Positions 18,717 to 26,817 of a stretch of 64,000 bases of DNA are shown here, piece after piece. Below the pieces are notes generated by a model, which was given only the letters and a program-made list of their open reading frames with translations, did no database searches and was not told where the DNA came from. The stretch's first letter is position 1. The number at the start of each line of letters is the position of its first letter. The stretch covers positions 1-64,000 of the forward strand of contig NZ_KV827648.1 in the NCBI RefSeq assembly GCF_001836165.1, given 5' to 3'. The translations under genes were made by a program, and so were the position numbers. Origin of the DNA: Corynebacterium sp. HMSC036D02 (GTDB lineage: Bacteria; Actinomycetota; Actinomycetes; Mycobacteriales; Mycobacteriaceae).

Positions 18717-21255
18717 GATGAAAAAAATGAGCGCGGAGATCTATTCACTTCCCACAACGCCGTTGGTCACCACTGATTTCATCGAACAGGGCCCCCGGAT
18801 TTCACTGCGCCGGGGAAGCAACATCCTCATGCTTCAACTGCCCGCCACGTACCCCGAAGCGGAACTGACGGATCCGCGGTGGGTGGTCAAGTCCCATTTC
18901 ATCGATCGCCCCCACTCGGTGCGCGAATTCGCCACCGAAGAGCCGCTGGAAGTCGGCATCCCTGGGCCGTTCACCCGCATCGAGGTCACCCTGCACGATG
19001 GCGATGAGGTCCTCATCGAAACCATCACCTTCACCGGCATCACCGAAGACGCGCCCTTCATCGTCTATGACCGCACCACGCTTATCGCGCCGCAGGGCAC
19101 CCTCAAGGACGCTAAGCCGCTCGGCATCTGGGCCGGCTGGGAAGTAGGCCCGCTGCCGGAGCGGGTGGAGGTGCCACAGAGGGAACCGGTGGACGTCGCC
19201 AAGCACGGCGATTTCGAGTGGGACTTTGACGTCGCCATCCTCCCCAACGCCCGTGGCCTCGACAACGAGCCCGTGTTCACCAAGTCCCCGCGCGTGCACC
19301 TCATCGCGGAAGGGGAGTGGCGCATCGATCTCACCTATGCGCCCCTCGGCGGCGAGCAGGAGGAGATTTCGGAGCAGACCTTCGACGCGGGCATCGCCGA
19401 ACCTTTCCCGGGTGACCTCTACGAAGACCCGTGGGTGGGCCGCTACAAAGTGTCGCTGTGGCACGACGAGGAGCTTGTCGACGTCCGCTTCATTTCCCTC
19501 GCCGAGGGCCTCCACATGCGCGCCACCAACGACGGTCCGCGCGGCATGGATTTCCGCATCATCGATGCTCTCGGCGCGCACTCGGCCTTTAGCTACACGT
19601 TGGCTTCCCCGCCGAAGAAGCCCATCGCGTTGGAAAAGGGGCTGCGCACCTTCGAGGACACCGAGGTCTCGCGCCGCGAGGTCGTGGCCAGCGAGGCCGG
19701 CTATGAACTGGAATTCGATGTCTGGCCCGAGGCCCTGTTCAGCCGCGTCAAGCGCATCGGCCTGGAGCCCACTGAGCACTCCGATAAGCCGGTGATTTTT
19801 GCCGGCCAGCTCGATCAGGACGACATGTTTACCGTCCACTCACCGCGCCCGCTGCCGCTGGCGAAGTTCGTCACCATCGATGGCCGGCAGAAAATCAAGG
19901 AGCTGGCGCGCACCTCGAAGACAACGCAGGCGGTCACCAGCCTCGCCGTTCCCAACGCCGCGCTGGCCAACGCCGTGCGCAAGCAGCCCTCTGCCGAACT
20001 TTTCCTCATGTGGTCCACGCTGTCCTACGAGGACTACCTGGATTCGCTCCCGGCAGAGGAGCGCGCGGCCCACGAGGCCCGCAGCCTGGAGCGGCGCATC
20101 GTCGAGTACGAGGCTTCCGCATCCACCAGCCTGATCTATGCGGCGCTGGCCACCGTCCGCAAGTCCCCCTTCGTCAGCCGCGGCCTGCTCAACGGCGATG
20201 AGATTATCATCGAGCAGAACGCAGAACCGCAGGCAGATTTAGTGGGCTGGGCCTGGCCATTGGCCGAGCCCACCGTGGCGCCTACCCAACTCACTCCCAC
20301 CGAAGAGGGGTTTGAGCTGCCCGCCGACCTTGCCGAGCAGGGCTCATTGCTTGTCGACGTCCGCGAGCTCCGCGCCTCCTCCAACCTCGCCGCCCCCGCT
20401 CGCCCCTCCAGCGCCTCCATCGTGGTCACGCCGGAAGGCTCGCCGGCGGCGCTCGCCTCGAAGGACTGGACCCCGGAGCAGCTCTGGGGCACCTTCCGCG
20501 CGCTTCACGTGCTCTCGCAGCGCAGCCCGAACCCAAAGCTGCAGGCGATGTTCGACAGCACGATTGATCGCCTGCGCGCCCAACCGGAGGACGCGCTCCA
20601 CGCCCTGGCGCGCACTGGCGTTAGCGTGAACCAGCAGGCCCGCTCGCTCGCGCGCACGCGCTTGTTCCACTCGCCGCTGGAGCCCACCGCCGAGTCGAGC
20701 GCCGATAGCTACCTGGATCTCCTGCTCGATCCTTCCGCCAGCGAGAACGCGGAGCTGAACGCCGTGCGTGAATCCGGCGCCGATGGCCTAACCCGCCCGA
20801 TGCTGCTGAATGCTGCGACCATTCACAGCCCCACGCCGCCCGTCGATGATCTGATGGGGGAGGCCGGCCGCGTCGCCGCGCTGCGCGAGTGCTTTGCCAA
20901 CAACGGCGCACTCGATGCGCTGGGCACCATCGAGCACCTGCGCAAGGACGCCACGGCACTGGCCTCGCTGGTGCAGAACGCGGGCGTTGACATGTCCGTC
21001 AGCCACACCCTTATCGCGTTAGGCGCCTTTGCCAGCGGAAATACGGCGGATGAGCTCAATGCCGCTGCGTGGATGCCCTACATCTCCTATGCCTTCGCCT
21101 TGGCCTCTCGCGCCGCGGCGAACGACATCATCATGGAAAGCCCGTTGCTCAAGGAGGACATGCCCATGCTTGCCGACGTCCTCCCCCTCGCCCCCCGCCT
21201 CTTCTTCTACGACCTCGTGACCGCGGAGGCACTCTTCCACAATCGCGACATGTAG
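18715..21255 (+). CDS. Large protein of unknown function
   Basis: 846 residues, soluble, with no signal peptide or membrane segment. I do not recognise it. The first ~330 residues look beta-rich and modular: three stretches share a pattern of FEWDFDV/YELEFDV-like strands, PG.Y/PGDLYEDPWVGRYKVSLW and DVRFISLAEGL. The last 350 residues are mostly helical and Ala/Leu-rich (SKDWTPEQLWGTFRALHVLS, LARTGVSVNQQARSLARTRL). Possible starts are ATG 18715, 18718 and 18727. The first overlaps a TGTCCTAT half-operator, which suggests control by the divergent HTH-Fic pair. Codon use is like the host core. It is a good candidate for a partner in that module. Confidence 0.75.
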   Translation: MMKKMSAEIYSLPTTPLVTTDFIEQGPRISLRRGSNILMLQLPATYPEAELTDPRWVVKSHFIDRPHSVREFATEEPLEVGIPGPFTRIEVTLHDGDEVLIETITFTGITEDAPFIVYDRTTLIAPQGTLKDAKPLGIWAGWEVGPLPERVEVPQREPVDVAKHGDFEWDFDVAILPNARGLDNEPVFTKSPRVHLIAEGEWRIDLTYAPLGGEQEEISEQTFDAGIAEPFPGDLYEDPWVGRYKVSLWHDEELVDVRFISLAEGLHMRATNDGPRGMDFRIIDALGAHSAFSYTLASPPKKPIALEKGLRTFEDTEVSRREVVASEAGYELEFDVWPEALFSRVKRIGLEPTEHSDKPVIFAGQLDQDDMFTVHSPRPLPLAKFVTIDGRQKIKELARTSKTTQAVTSLAVPNAALANAVRKQPSAELFLMWSTLSYEDYLDSLPAEERAAHEARSLERRIVEYEASASTSLIYAALATVRKSPFVSRGLLNGDEIIIEQNAEPQADLVGWAWPLAEPTVAPTQLTPTEEGFELPADLAEQGSLLVDVRELRASSNLAAPARPSSASIVVTPEGSPAALASKDWTPEQLWGTFRALHVLSQRSPNPKLQAMFDSTIDRLRAQPEDALHALARTGVSVNQQARSLARTRLFHSPLEPTAESSADSYLDLLLDPSASENAELNAVRESGADGLTRPMLLNAATIHSPTPPVDDLMGEAGRVAALRECFANNGALDALGTIEHLRKDATALASLVQNAGVDMSVSHTLIALGAFASGNTADELNAAAWMPYISYAFALASRAAANDIIMESPLLKEDMPMLADVLPLAPRLFFYDLVTAEALFHNRDM

Positions 21256-21284
21256 CCGCGTGAGGTGTGCCACAATAGGTGAGC

Positions 21285-21935
21285 ATGAAGGTTATCTCCA
21301 CGAACGTCGCTGTCCGCCGCCCCGAGCCGCATGGGCGGCACGAGTACACGGGCATCGATAAGCAGCCGCGCCCCTTCCTCGACTTGGAGGTCCCCGGGCC
21401 CAACTATGGTGACGGCTCCGGCGTGGTGGGGGATTCCATTGGTGACCACGCCCACCACGGCGGCGCCGAGAAGGCCGTCTACGCCTATGCCCGCGAGGAG
21501 CTTGACTACTGGGAGGGGACGCTCAACCGCGTGCTGCGTGACGGCTACTTCGGGGAGAATCTCACCACCGAGGGTATTTCCTGGCCGAATATGCTCATCA
21601 ACCAGCGCATTCAGGTGGGGGAGTGCGTGCTCGAAGTCTCTATCCCGCGCCAGCCTTGCGCCACCTTCTCCGGCTGGATGGACGAACCGGGCTGGCTCAA
21701 GTCCTTCACGGAGCGCGGCGATTGCGGTTCCTACCTGCGCATCATCGAGCCTGGCCGCATCACTCCTGGCGATGAGATCACGCTTATTGGGCGCCCCGAC
21801 CATGACATCACCATGGGCATGGCCTTTGCCGCCAAGATGGGGGACAAGGAGCTAGCCCGGCGCGTCGTCGACGCCGGCTGCCTCGCCCCAGTCCACCACG
21901 ATCAGCTGGTTAAGCGTCTGCAGCCCCGCGGTTAG
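21285..21935 (+). CDS. MOSC-domain protein (YiiM-like)
   Basis: 216 residues from ATG 21285; a GTG at 21279 is also open. The sequence carries the MOSC signature: GDSIGDHAHHGGAEKAVYAY near the N-terminus, the YFGENLTTEGI motif, and the conserved cysteine in SIPRQPCATFSGW. MOSC proteins are sulfur carriers related to molybdenum-cofactor sulfurase, and YiiM-type members reduce N-hydroxylated compounds with molybdenum cofactor. No cofactor genes are adjacent. Its 3' end overlaps the convergent AlbA-type gene by 26 bases. Confidence 0.9.
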   Translation: MKVISTNVAVRRPEPHGRHEYTGIDKQPRPFLDLEVPGPNYGDGSGVVGDSIGDHAHHGGAEKAVYAYAREELDYWEGTLNRVLRDGYFGENLTTEGISWPNMLINQRIQVGECVLEVSIPRQPCATFSGWMDEPGWLKSFTERGDCGSYLRIIEPGRITPGDEITLIGRPDHDITMGMAFAAKMGDKELARRVVDAGCLAPVHHDQLVKRLQPRG

Positions 21936-23469
21936 CTAGCCATTCATAGGTTGTCGCTTGTGAACCGCGCGTGCCATCCATACGCACGAATCGTGCCTTC
22001 ACCAGTGACTTCAGCGCATATCGGACCTGCGCTCGAGTAAGGTTTGTGGCTGTTTCTATTTCGCCGATAGACAGCGGTTGTGCCGCCGTACGCAGCGCCT
22101 CCGCTACGCGCGGGGCGTTAACACCCAGGCGTTCCAAGGTCACTGGTGCATCCACTCGTCGTTCCGGGCCGGTGCCTGATTCCTCCTTGCGTAGTGGCTC
22201 CCAGATACGGGCCTCTCCACGAGTGTCCGGCCGCCACATTTTCACCGTAAATTGCACGCCAGAATCTATCAGGTCAGGCTCCGGTAGTCCTTGCTCTCGC
22301 GCGGCATCCAGCATGAGCTGCACGCCGCCGCCTTCGCCCTCAATAACAAAAGAGCCATCGTCTGCTTTGAGATATCGGCACAGTCTATAGAGCCGCTGGT
22401 TAATCTCCTGGCGCGCCAGATCTCTCGACTTGAGCTGTTCAACCGTCAGATCCCGTAGGCCTCCTGGACTGGAGATAACCATCTTGTCCGGTAATAGGCG
22501 GACATCAATCGATTTACCCGCACCCAACGTATTTGGCCCAAGATCACGGTGCACCAATGCATTAGCCACGGCCTCTCGAATGGCTGAAAGGGGAAGCTCC
22601 GGCACTTCCACCATTGAGCCATCCTCGCGATAGCGCCGAACTGCGGCCAAACGTTGCCTTACCCAGCCCATAACTGAGTTCAATAGGACCGGTATGGGTC
22701 CCTCAAAGGTCTCCAACCCCAACACTCGCCCGTGCTTCGAACCATTCGGTAGCCTTTGCGCCACTGTTACTGCTAGGGAAGGAAAATGTCCTTGAGGATA
22801 GAATCCCAGCGCATACAGGCCAGCAAGCGTCAGCTCTCCAGTCGCGGTCGTCACCGCTAGTGCCCGTAAGACGTCCTCATCTTGAGTAAGTCCCGATAGT
22901 CGCCGATTCTTTCTCCGCGCCTGAACCAAGAAATCTTCCACCACGGCGCGGTCCAAGTCTGCGATACTCGTGCCTTCCACAATCGTCGTGTCATAGGACA
23001 CTGCCTCCTCGGCATGCAGCTTCGCTACGTCCATCATGCGTAGCTCGGAGGCACTCATACGATAATCCCCATCAGCCATTCGAAGATACGCTTCTCCCCT
23101 GTAGATAGCAGGCTTATCAATGATCGGAAGACCCGTAACCTCCGCAATCACGACATGCGTGCCATCTATTGCCACACTGTCGGTATGCACTGTGACTGGA
23201 GGGGTGATGGCATGACGCGCCTGCGAGGCCAGAGCAGCCTCCATCTCCGAAGGATTCTCAATGCCAGTGACAATGAATCCTTCCTTCTCATTGACACCGA
23301 GAATGATAAGGCCGCCACTCGGCATGTTTGCGAACGCGCACAATGTCTGCGGTAGAGAGTCCGGAATGCCCCCTTGAGCGGTTTTGACCTCGACTGTTGT
23401 TGAATCACCGCCGCGCAACTCAAGCTCAGCCAATAGCTCTCTCAGCTGATTCTCGGACCAATTGTTCAC
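21910..23469 (-). CDS. AlbA_2/Schlafen-type ATP-binding regulator
   Basis: 519 residues starting with GTG. The N-terminal AlbA_2 (Schlafen-like) domain reads STTVEVKTAQGGIPDSLPQTLCAFANMPSGG and LIILGVNEKEG. A middle region similar to the GHKL-like HATPase_c_4 module follows (SAIREAVANALVHRDLG ... SPGGL). The C-terminal end is a winged helix (PLSIGEIETATNLTRAQVRYALKSL). Such proteins are annotated as ATP-dependent transcriptional regulators, and some stand beside defence genes. The region before it carries a striking set of TCATTGA boxes, so autoregulation is likely. Confidence 0.85.
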   Translation of the reverse strand: MNNWSENQLRELLAELELRGGDSTTVEVKTAQGGIPDSLPQTLCAFANMPSGGLIILGVNEKEGFIVTGIENPSEMEAALASQARHAITPPVTVHTDSVAIDGTHVVIAEVTGLPIIDKPAIYRGEAYLRMADGDYRMSASELRMMDVAKLHAEEAVSYDTTIVEGTSIADLDRAVVEDFLVQARRKNRRLSGLTQDEDVLRALAVTTATGELTLAGLYALGFYPQGHFPSLAVTVAQRLPNGSKHGRVLGLETFEGPIPVLLNSVMGWVRQRLAAVRRYREDGSMVEVPELPLSAIREAVANALVHRDLGPNTLGAGKSIDVRLLPDKMVISSPGGLRDLTVEQLKSRDLARQEINQRLYRLCRYLKADDGSFVIEGEGGGVQLMLDAAREQGLPEPDLIDSGVQFTVKMWRPDTRGEARIWEPLRKEESGTGPERRVDAPVTLERLGVNAPRVAEALRTAAQPLSIGEIETATNLTRAQVRYALKSLVKARFVRMDGTRGSQATTYEWLANRGAADA

Positions 23470-23484
23470 GATGAATACCCGCCC

Positions 23485-23584
23485 TCAATGTTAACAATGA
23501 CGGCTCAATGCTAACTTCATTCCTCTTCAATGACAAGAGTTCTCATTGATCTTCCCATTGAGGTGTCATTGACATTCTCATTGA
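23485..23584. promoter_or_regulatory. Helically phased TCATTGA/TCAATGA boxes
   Basis: Left-hand copies read TCAATG(A) or ACAATGA at 23485, 23494, 23505 and 23527. Right-hand copies read TCATTGA or CCATTGA at 23543, 23555, 23566 and 23578. The two forms are reverse complements, so the cluster is roughly mirror-symmetrical. Most neighbouring copies are 9-12 bases apart, about one DNA turn, which fits cooperative binding on one face. It lies immediately upstream of the AlbA-type regulator gene. Confidence 0.7.
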
Positions 23585-23642
23585 GGCCAAATTATGGCCC
23601 TGAAACCCCGTATGTTTAAGCTTTATCTAGCGCATAAACCGC

Positions 23643-23679
23643 AATGAGTGGTTGGATAAGAGTTATCCAACCACTCATT
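23643..23679. promoter_or_regulatory. 17-bp-arm perfect palindrome upstream of broken fic
   Basis: Arms AATGAGTGGTTGGATAA (23643-23659) and TTATCCAACCACTCATT (23663-23679) are separated by GAG. There is no T-run, so an operator is more likely than a terminator. It may belong to the Fic remnant at 23824 or to a gene since lost. Confidence 0.55.
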
Positions 23680-23748
23680 TGCTGTCTGACGAATGGATAG
23701 CCTCTACAAGCCTCACTACGTTACCGAGAGCTGGATCCCCGAATCAGG

Positions 23749-23789
23749 CTCCGGCATTCCCCGGCGCGATAAGGCCGGAGGCCCTTTTT
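23749..23789 (+). terminator. Orphan terminator-like hairpin
   Basis: CTCCGGC (23749-23755) pairs with GCCGGAG (23774-23780), followed by GCCCTTTTT ending at 23789. No gene ends just before it, so the transcript it once ended seems to be deleted. Confidence 0.5.
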
Positions 23790-23823
23790 AGGTCTATGTC
23801 CCTGACCATCTTGTAAGTAAGGC

Positions 23824-24542
23824 ATGGAGTTTTCCCCAGAGCTCACCAGCCGGGCAGCACGTATCGAGCGAGAGATCTTGGATCTCAACCGTCATGCTGC
23901 TTCTGGCCAGTTGGAATCTGTGGCCCGCTTACTCATGCGTTCTGAGGCGATTTCTTCCTCACGCATTGAAGGTATTGCGCCCAACGTCGACAAGGTTGTC
24001 CTCGCGGAACTCGCCCAAAAGGAGGAAGTCCGCGGCTTTAAGGAAAGCGCGGAAGAGGTTGCGCGTAACCTCACCGTTCTGTGTTCCATTGAGAAGAGCT
24101 TTGCCACCGAACCAACATCTCCATCGGCCTTCTTGAAAAGCTCCAAAGAGAGTTGATGGGGGAGAAGGGCTCTATCCCCACTGGTCTCCGCACTATTCAA
24201 AACTGGATTGGTGGAAGTAACCACACACTCTTTGGGGCCGAGTTCATCCCAGCGCCCCCACGTCTAGTCCATGACCTCGTAGACGACTTATGTCTTTACC
24301 TCGATGGCGCTTCGCACGGTGCTCTCATCCAGGCCGCGATTGCTCACGCTCAATTCAAAACGATTCACCCATTTGCAGATGGCAACGGCCGTGTGGACCG
24401 TGCTCTCATTCATGGGATTCTTCTGCGTCGCGGACCTACTGAATACACCATTCTGCCGGTAAGCCTCGTCCTCGATACGTGGTCCAAATCGAAAGCTACC
24501 TGCCTTTTCGCACCATCAAGCGTGGGAAAATCCTCACCATGA
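23824..24542 (+). pseudogene. Frameshifted, truncated Fic-family protein
   Basis: The first frame (23824-24156) gives a Fic_N-like start with the inhibitory helix MRSEAISSSRIEGI and then AEEVARNLTVL. Near 24113 the frame breaks; the next frame continues ISIGLLEKLQRELMGEKG, the expected sequence, through GLRTIQNWIGG and the catalytic HPFADGNGRVDRALIHGIL. The usual GNGRVGR reads GNGRVDR. After LVLDTWSKS the protein loses homology and stops at 24542, so the C-terminal domain is also missing. Two independent lesions argue for a real pseudogene over one sequencing error. Confidence 0.75.
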
Positions 24543-24592
24543 AGCGCACGTATAAGTGGGAGCATGTCAAGATTCCCCTCATCCGGAACTAG

Positions 24593-25129
24593 GCCGCAGT
24601 TCATTTTTTAAGAGCCGGTTTGACCGCTTCCGGAGTGCAATACGGCGATGGATACGAGGCCACGTGGGAGCTGCGCGCCGCGGAGAACTGGGTGACTGAA
24701 CGTGTGTCGATGAACGTTGAAGGCGACGGATGGGGGCGAAGCCTCGAGCTGTTTAGGTCCGAGCAAGGCGTGTGGTCGGCGGAAACCAATGAAGAGGGCG
24801 CCCAGCTTGAAGATCTGCCCTCCCCCGGTATCGTCCAGTCAGCCGACCTGAAAGCCGCACTCGATTGCGCTCTCGGTCTGTGCCCTCTCACCAACACAAT
24901 GCCTATTCGTCGCTTGACGCTACTTGAGACTCAGGTTCCGAAAACGCAGCTGATCATGGCTTGGATTGATATACCGTCCCTCCAGGTGATCGCATCAGAC
25001 CAGTACTACAGCTCCGTCGATTCTGAAACTGTCCGATATGAAAGCGGAACACGGGGAGTCGACGTCGAGTTGGAGGTCGACGGTGGCGGCGTGGTCGTAC
25101 ACTACCCTGATCTCGCACGGCGGGTCTGA
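24593..25129 (+). pseudogene. Glycolipid-binding-domain protein, 5' truncated
   Basis: The frame opens after a stop at 24590 and has a possible TTG start at 24620 (169 residues). It matches the putative glycolipid-binding family (DUF1089/PF06475): CPLTNTMPIRRLTL, a YYSSVDSETVRYES segment and the C-terminal VDGGGVVVHYPDLARRV. Family members normally start 20-30 residues earlier; here that part is replaced by the junction with the fic remnant. It could still be expressed from TTG. Base composition changes to G/C-rich at this junction. Confidence 0.6.
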
Positions 25130-25160
25130 TCCGGAAGCAACTCTAACTAAGCCGGGCGGT

Positions 25161-25604
25161 ATGAACGACCTGACCATCGCACCTGGCCCAGGGATCCCCG
25201 GGGGTCTGGTCATCGTCGCCGCCGACCTGACGGAGCGGTTCGCGAAGTCGTCGGGACCAGGTGGCCAAGGCGTCAATACTACGGACAGCAAAGTGCAGCT
25301 TTCCGTCGATATCGCTACGTGCTCATCGCTTTCCGACGCCCAGCGTCGCCGCGTCCTCCACAACCACGAGCACCGCCTAGACGGCACCGTCCTTACCGTT
25401 ACCGCATCGACCCAGCGATTGCAGGTACGCAACCGCGCCGAGGCACGCGAACGCATGGCCGCCCTCTTGCGCGAGGCGCTCGCTCCGCCTCCTCCCCCGC
25501 GGCGCAGGACCAAGCCGACGCGGAGCTCGGTGCGACGCCGTCTCGAAGCGAAAAAGCGGCGCTCGGAACTCAAGTCCACGCGACGGCGGCCCCAAATTCC
25601 CTAG
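25161..25604 (+). CDS. arfB: Alternative ribosome-rescue factor ArfB (YaeJ-like)
   Basis: 147 residues. The peptidyl-tRNA hydrolase GGQ motif is at residues 34-36 within SSGPGGQGVNTTDSKV. The C-terminus is a long basic tail (PPRRRTKPTRSSVRRRLEAKKRRSE region) that in ArfB enters the mRNA channel. It would release nascent chains from ribosomes stalled without a stop codon. The ATG at 25161 is chosen because homology begins there; a longer frame begins upstream at 25038. It stands alone among toxin-antitoxin remnants. RNase toxins generate truncated mRNAs, so its presence here is suggestive only. Confidence 0.88.
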   Translation: MNDLTIAPGPGIPGGLVIVAADLTERFAKSSGPGGQGVNTTDSKVQLSVDIATCSSLSDAQRRRVLHNHEHRLDGTVLTVTASTQRLQVRNRAEARERMAALLREALAPPPPPRRRTKPTRSSVRRRLEAKKRRSELKSTRRRPQIP

Positions 25605-25658
25605 TTCGAACCATCCGCATGCATATCCTCACGCTGACGGACCTGGTTCGGGTAACCG

Positions 25659-25967
25659 CTACGCTGAGACAGCTTGGACCGGTTGAATCCGCTCGATTTC
25701 CGAGAGGATCTTGTCTTCCGCCACGTCCAAGTCATATTGAGCCTGTAACCCGAGCCAGAACTGGGGGCTCATCTCGAAAAACTTCGCTAGACGAAGGGCC
25801 GTGTCAGCGGTTACAGCGCGCTTACCGTGAACAATTTCGTTGATCCGGCGGGGCGGAACGCCGATGGAGACGGCGAGCTTGTGCTGGGTGATCCCCATTC
25901 CTTTGAGGAAGTCCTCCATGAGGATCTCACCGGGGTGAACCGGAGGGAGCTTGTCAGTGGTAGTCAA
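25659..25967 (-). CDS. higA: HigA-family antitoxin
   Basis: 102 residues. The sequence PPVHPGEILMEDFLKGMGI followed by an HTH (QHKLAVSIGVPPRRINEIVHG, KRAVTADTALRLAKFF) is the hallmark of HigA/VapI antidotes. The likely start is TTG at 25967, overlapping the end of the higB remnant (the frame EVEIVDYH stops just inside it), which is the normal higBA spacing. The larger open frame to 26087 is an artefact of the deletion in higB. As a DNA-binding protein it may still repress the shared promoter. Confidence 0.82.
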   Translation of the reverse strand: MTTTDKLPPVHPGEILMEDFLKGMGITQHKLAVSIGVPPRRINEIVHGKRAVTADTALRLAKFFEMSPQFWLGLQAQYDLDVAEDKILSEIERIQPVQAVSA

Positions 25968-26087
25968 CGATCTCAACCTCCTCTGGCCCCGCCGATCACC
26001 TTTCAACGCCTCGAGCTGGTTTCCCGGGGGAATCCGCTCTCGATTCCACAGACGCTCAGTGTCCTTGTCAGCGAACGACTGGATCAT
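25965..26087 (-). pseudogene. higB: Internally deleted HigB toxin
   Basis: Pieces of HigB remain in order: the start MIQSFADKDTERLWNRER, then PPGNQLEALKGDRRGQ, and in a shifted frame EVEIVDYH at the very end. About 40 residues are missing between the first two pieces, and the segment WRI...F before the last piece is gone. The catalytic core cannot form, so the toxin is dead. Confidence 0.75.
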
Positions 26088-26457
26088 GCTTCACCTTATC
26101 CCTGATAACGCGAAGCGTCAATAACGCTACGCGTTAAATTTGAACTCCACGGTATGTAGTTGCAAAGTTACTTTCTCGTTAGCCTGCAACAATCAGAAAA
26201 CTGTAATTACGTCAGCACACAGAGAACATATGGGCGCATGGAAACACGTAAAGGTTGTGCGGGATGGCGTGGACGTCAACGTGAAGATTCTGGAGAACCT
26301 CGCCGCGCACGTCGCTCCCGCGTTGGGTGGCAGCCGAACCACAAAGGACCAGTCATCTGCTATCCCATCGACTAATTCCTGCAGGTCGCAGGACCTTCGC
26401 GTAACCGTCAGTTCAGTGCATTTTGAATAGTTCAGCACACGTTGTACTGTTCAGCAC
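26088..26457. other. Gap with CmtR-type operator repeats
   Basis: No convincing gene; a 96-residue frame at 26140-26430 has no recognised domain. At its right end GTTCAG(C/T)(A/G)CA occurs three times in the same orientation, at 26411-26420, 26430-26439 and 26449-26458, exactly 19 bases apart. The last copy touches the cmtR start codon. TGTACT (26443-26448) could be a -10 box, which would make the cmtR mRNA leaderless or nearly so. Confidence 0.55.
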
Positions 26458-26817
26458 ATGCTGACTATTGCTTCACGCCTCGACGTTATGAACCGGCTCG
26501 GCCGGGCCATGGCTGATCCGACGCGTTCCCGAATCCTGATGACCCTACTCGACGGTCCGGGCTACCCGGCCGAGATTTCGCAAAGGTTGGATCTGACTCG
26601 CTCCAACGTCTCGAACCACCTGTCCTGCCTACGCGATTGCGGCATCGTCGTCGCTGAGCCGGAGGGCCGTAAGACCCGCTACGAAATTGCCGATCCGCAC
26701 CTCGCGGCGGCGCTCGAAGCGCTGGTCAACGCGACGCTGGCCGTCGACGAGAATGCCCCCTGCATCGACAATGAGTGCTCGGTGCCCGGCTGCGGCGAGA
26801 AAGGAACGGACGCATGA
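26458..26817 (+). CDS. cmtR: CmtR-type cadmium/lead-sensing ArsR repressor
   Basis: 119 residues with a winged helix of ArsR/SmtB type (LGRAMADPTRSRILMTLLDG, DLTRSNVSNHLSCLRDCGIV). The metal ligands of Mycobacterium tuberculosis CmtR, Cys 57, Cys 61 and Cys 102, fall at exactly the same residue numbers here (SCLRDC and APC). Metal binding releases it from its operator. The gene overlaps ctpG by ATGA, so pump and sensor are coupled. Base composition is more G/C-rich than the CRISPR and toxin regions, as if acquired separately. Confidence 0.93.
   Translation: MLTIASRLDVMNRLGRAMADPTRSRILMTLLDGPGYPAEISQRLDLTRSNVSNHLSCLRDCGIVVAEPEGRKTRYEIADPHLAAALEALVNATLAVDENAPCIDNECSVPGCGEKGTDA

Noticed and set aside
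21279..21284. GTG start for the MOSC gene
   Set aside because: The ATG two codons later fits the family N-terminus equally well and is the commoner codon; the difference is only two residues.
23578..23588. TCATTGAGGC, identical to the 3' end of the CRISPR repeat, before the AlbA-type gene
   Set aside because: It is one of eight TCATTGA boxes with regular spacing, so the ten-base match to the repeat is more simply chance. No hairpin part of the repeat is present.
26140..26430. 96-residue open frame before cmtR
   Set aside because: No recognised domain or ribosome binding site, and it overlaps the operator repeats; recorded only as part of the gap.
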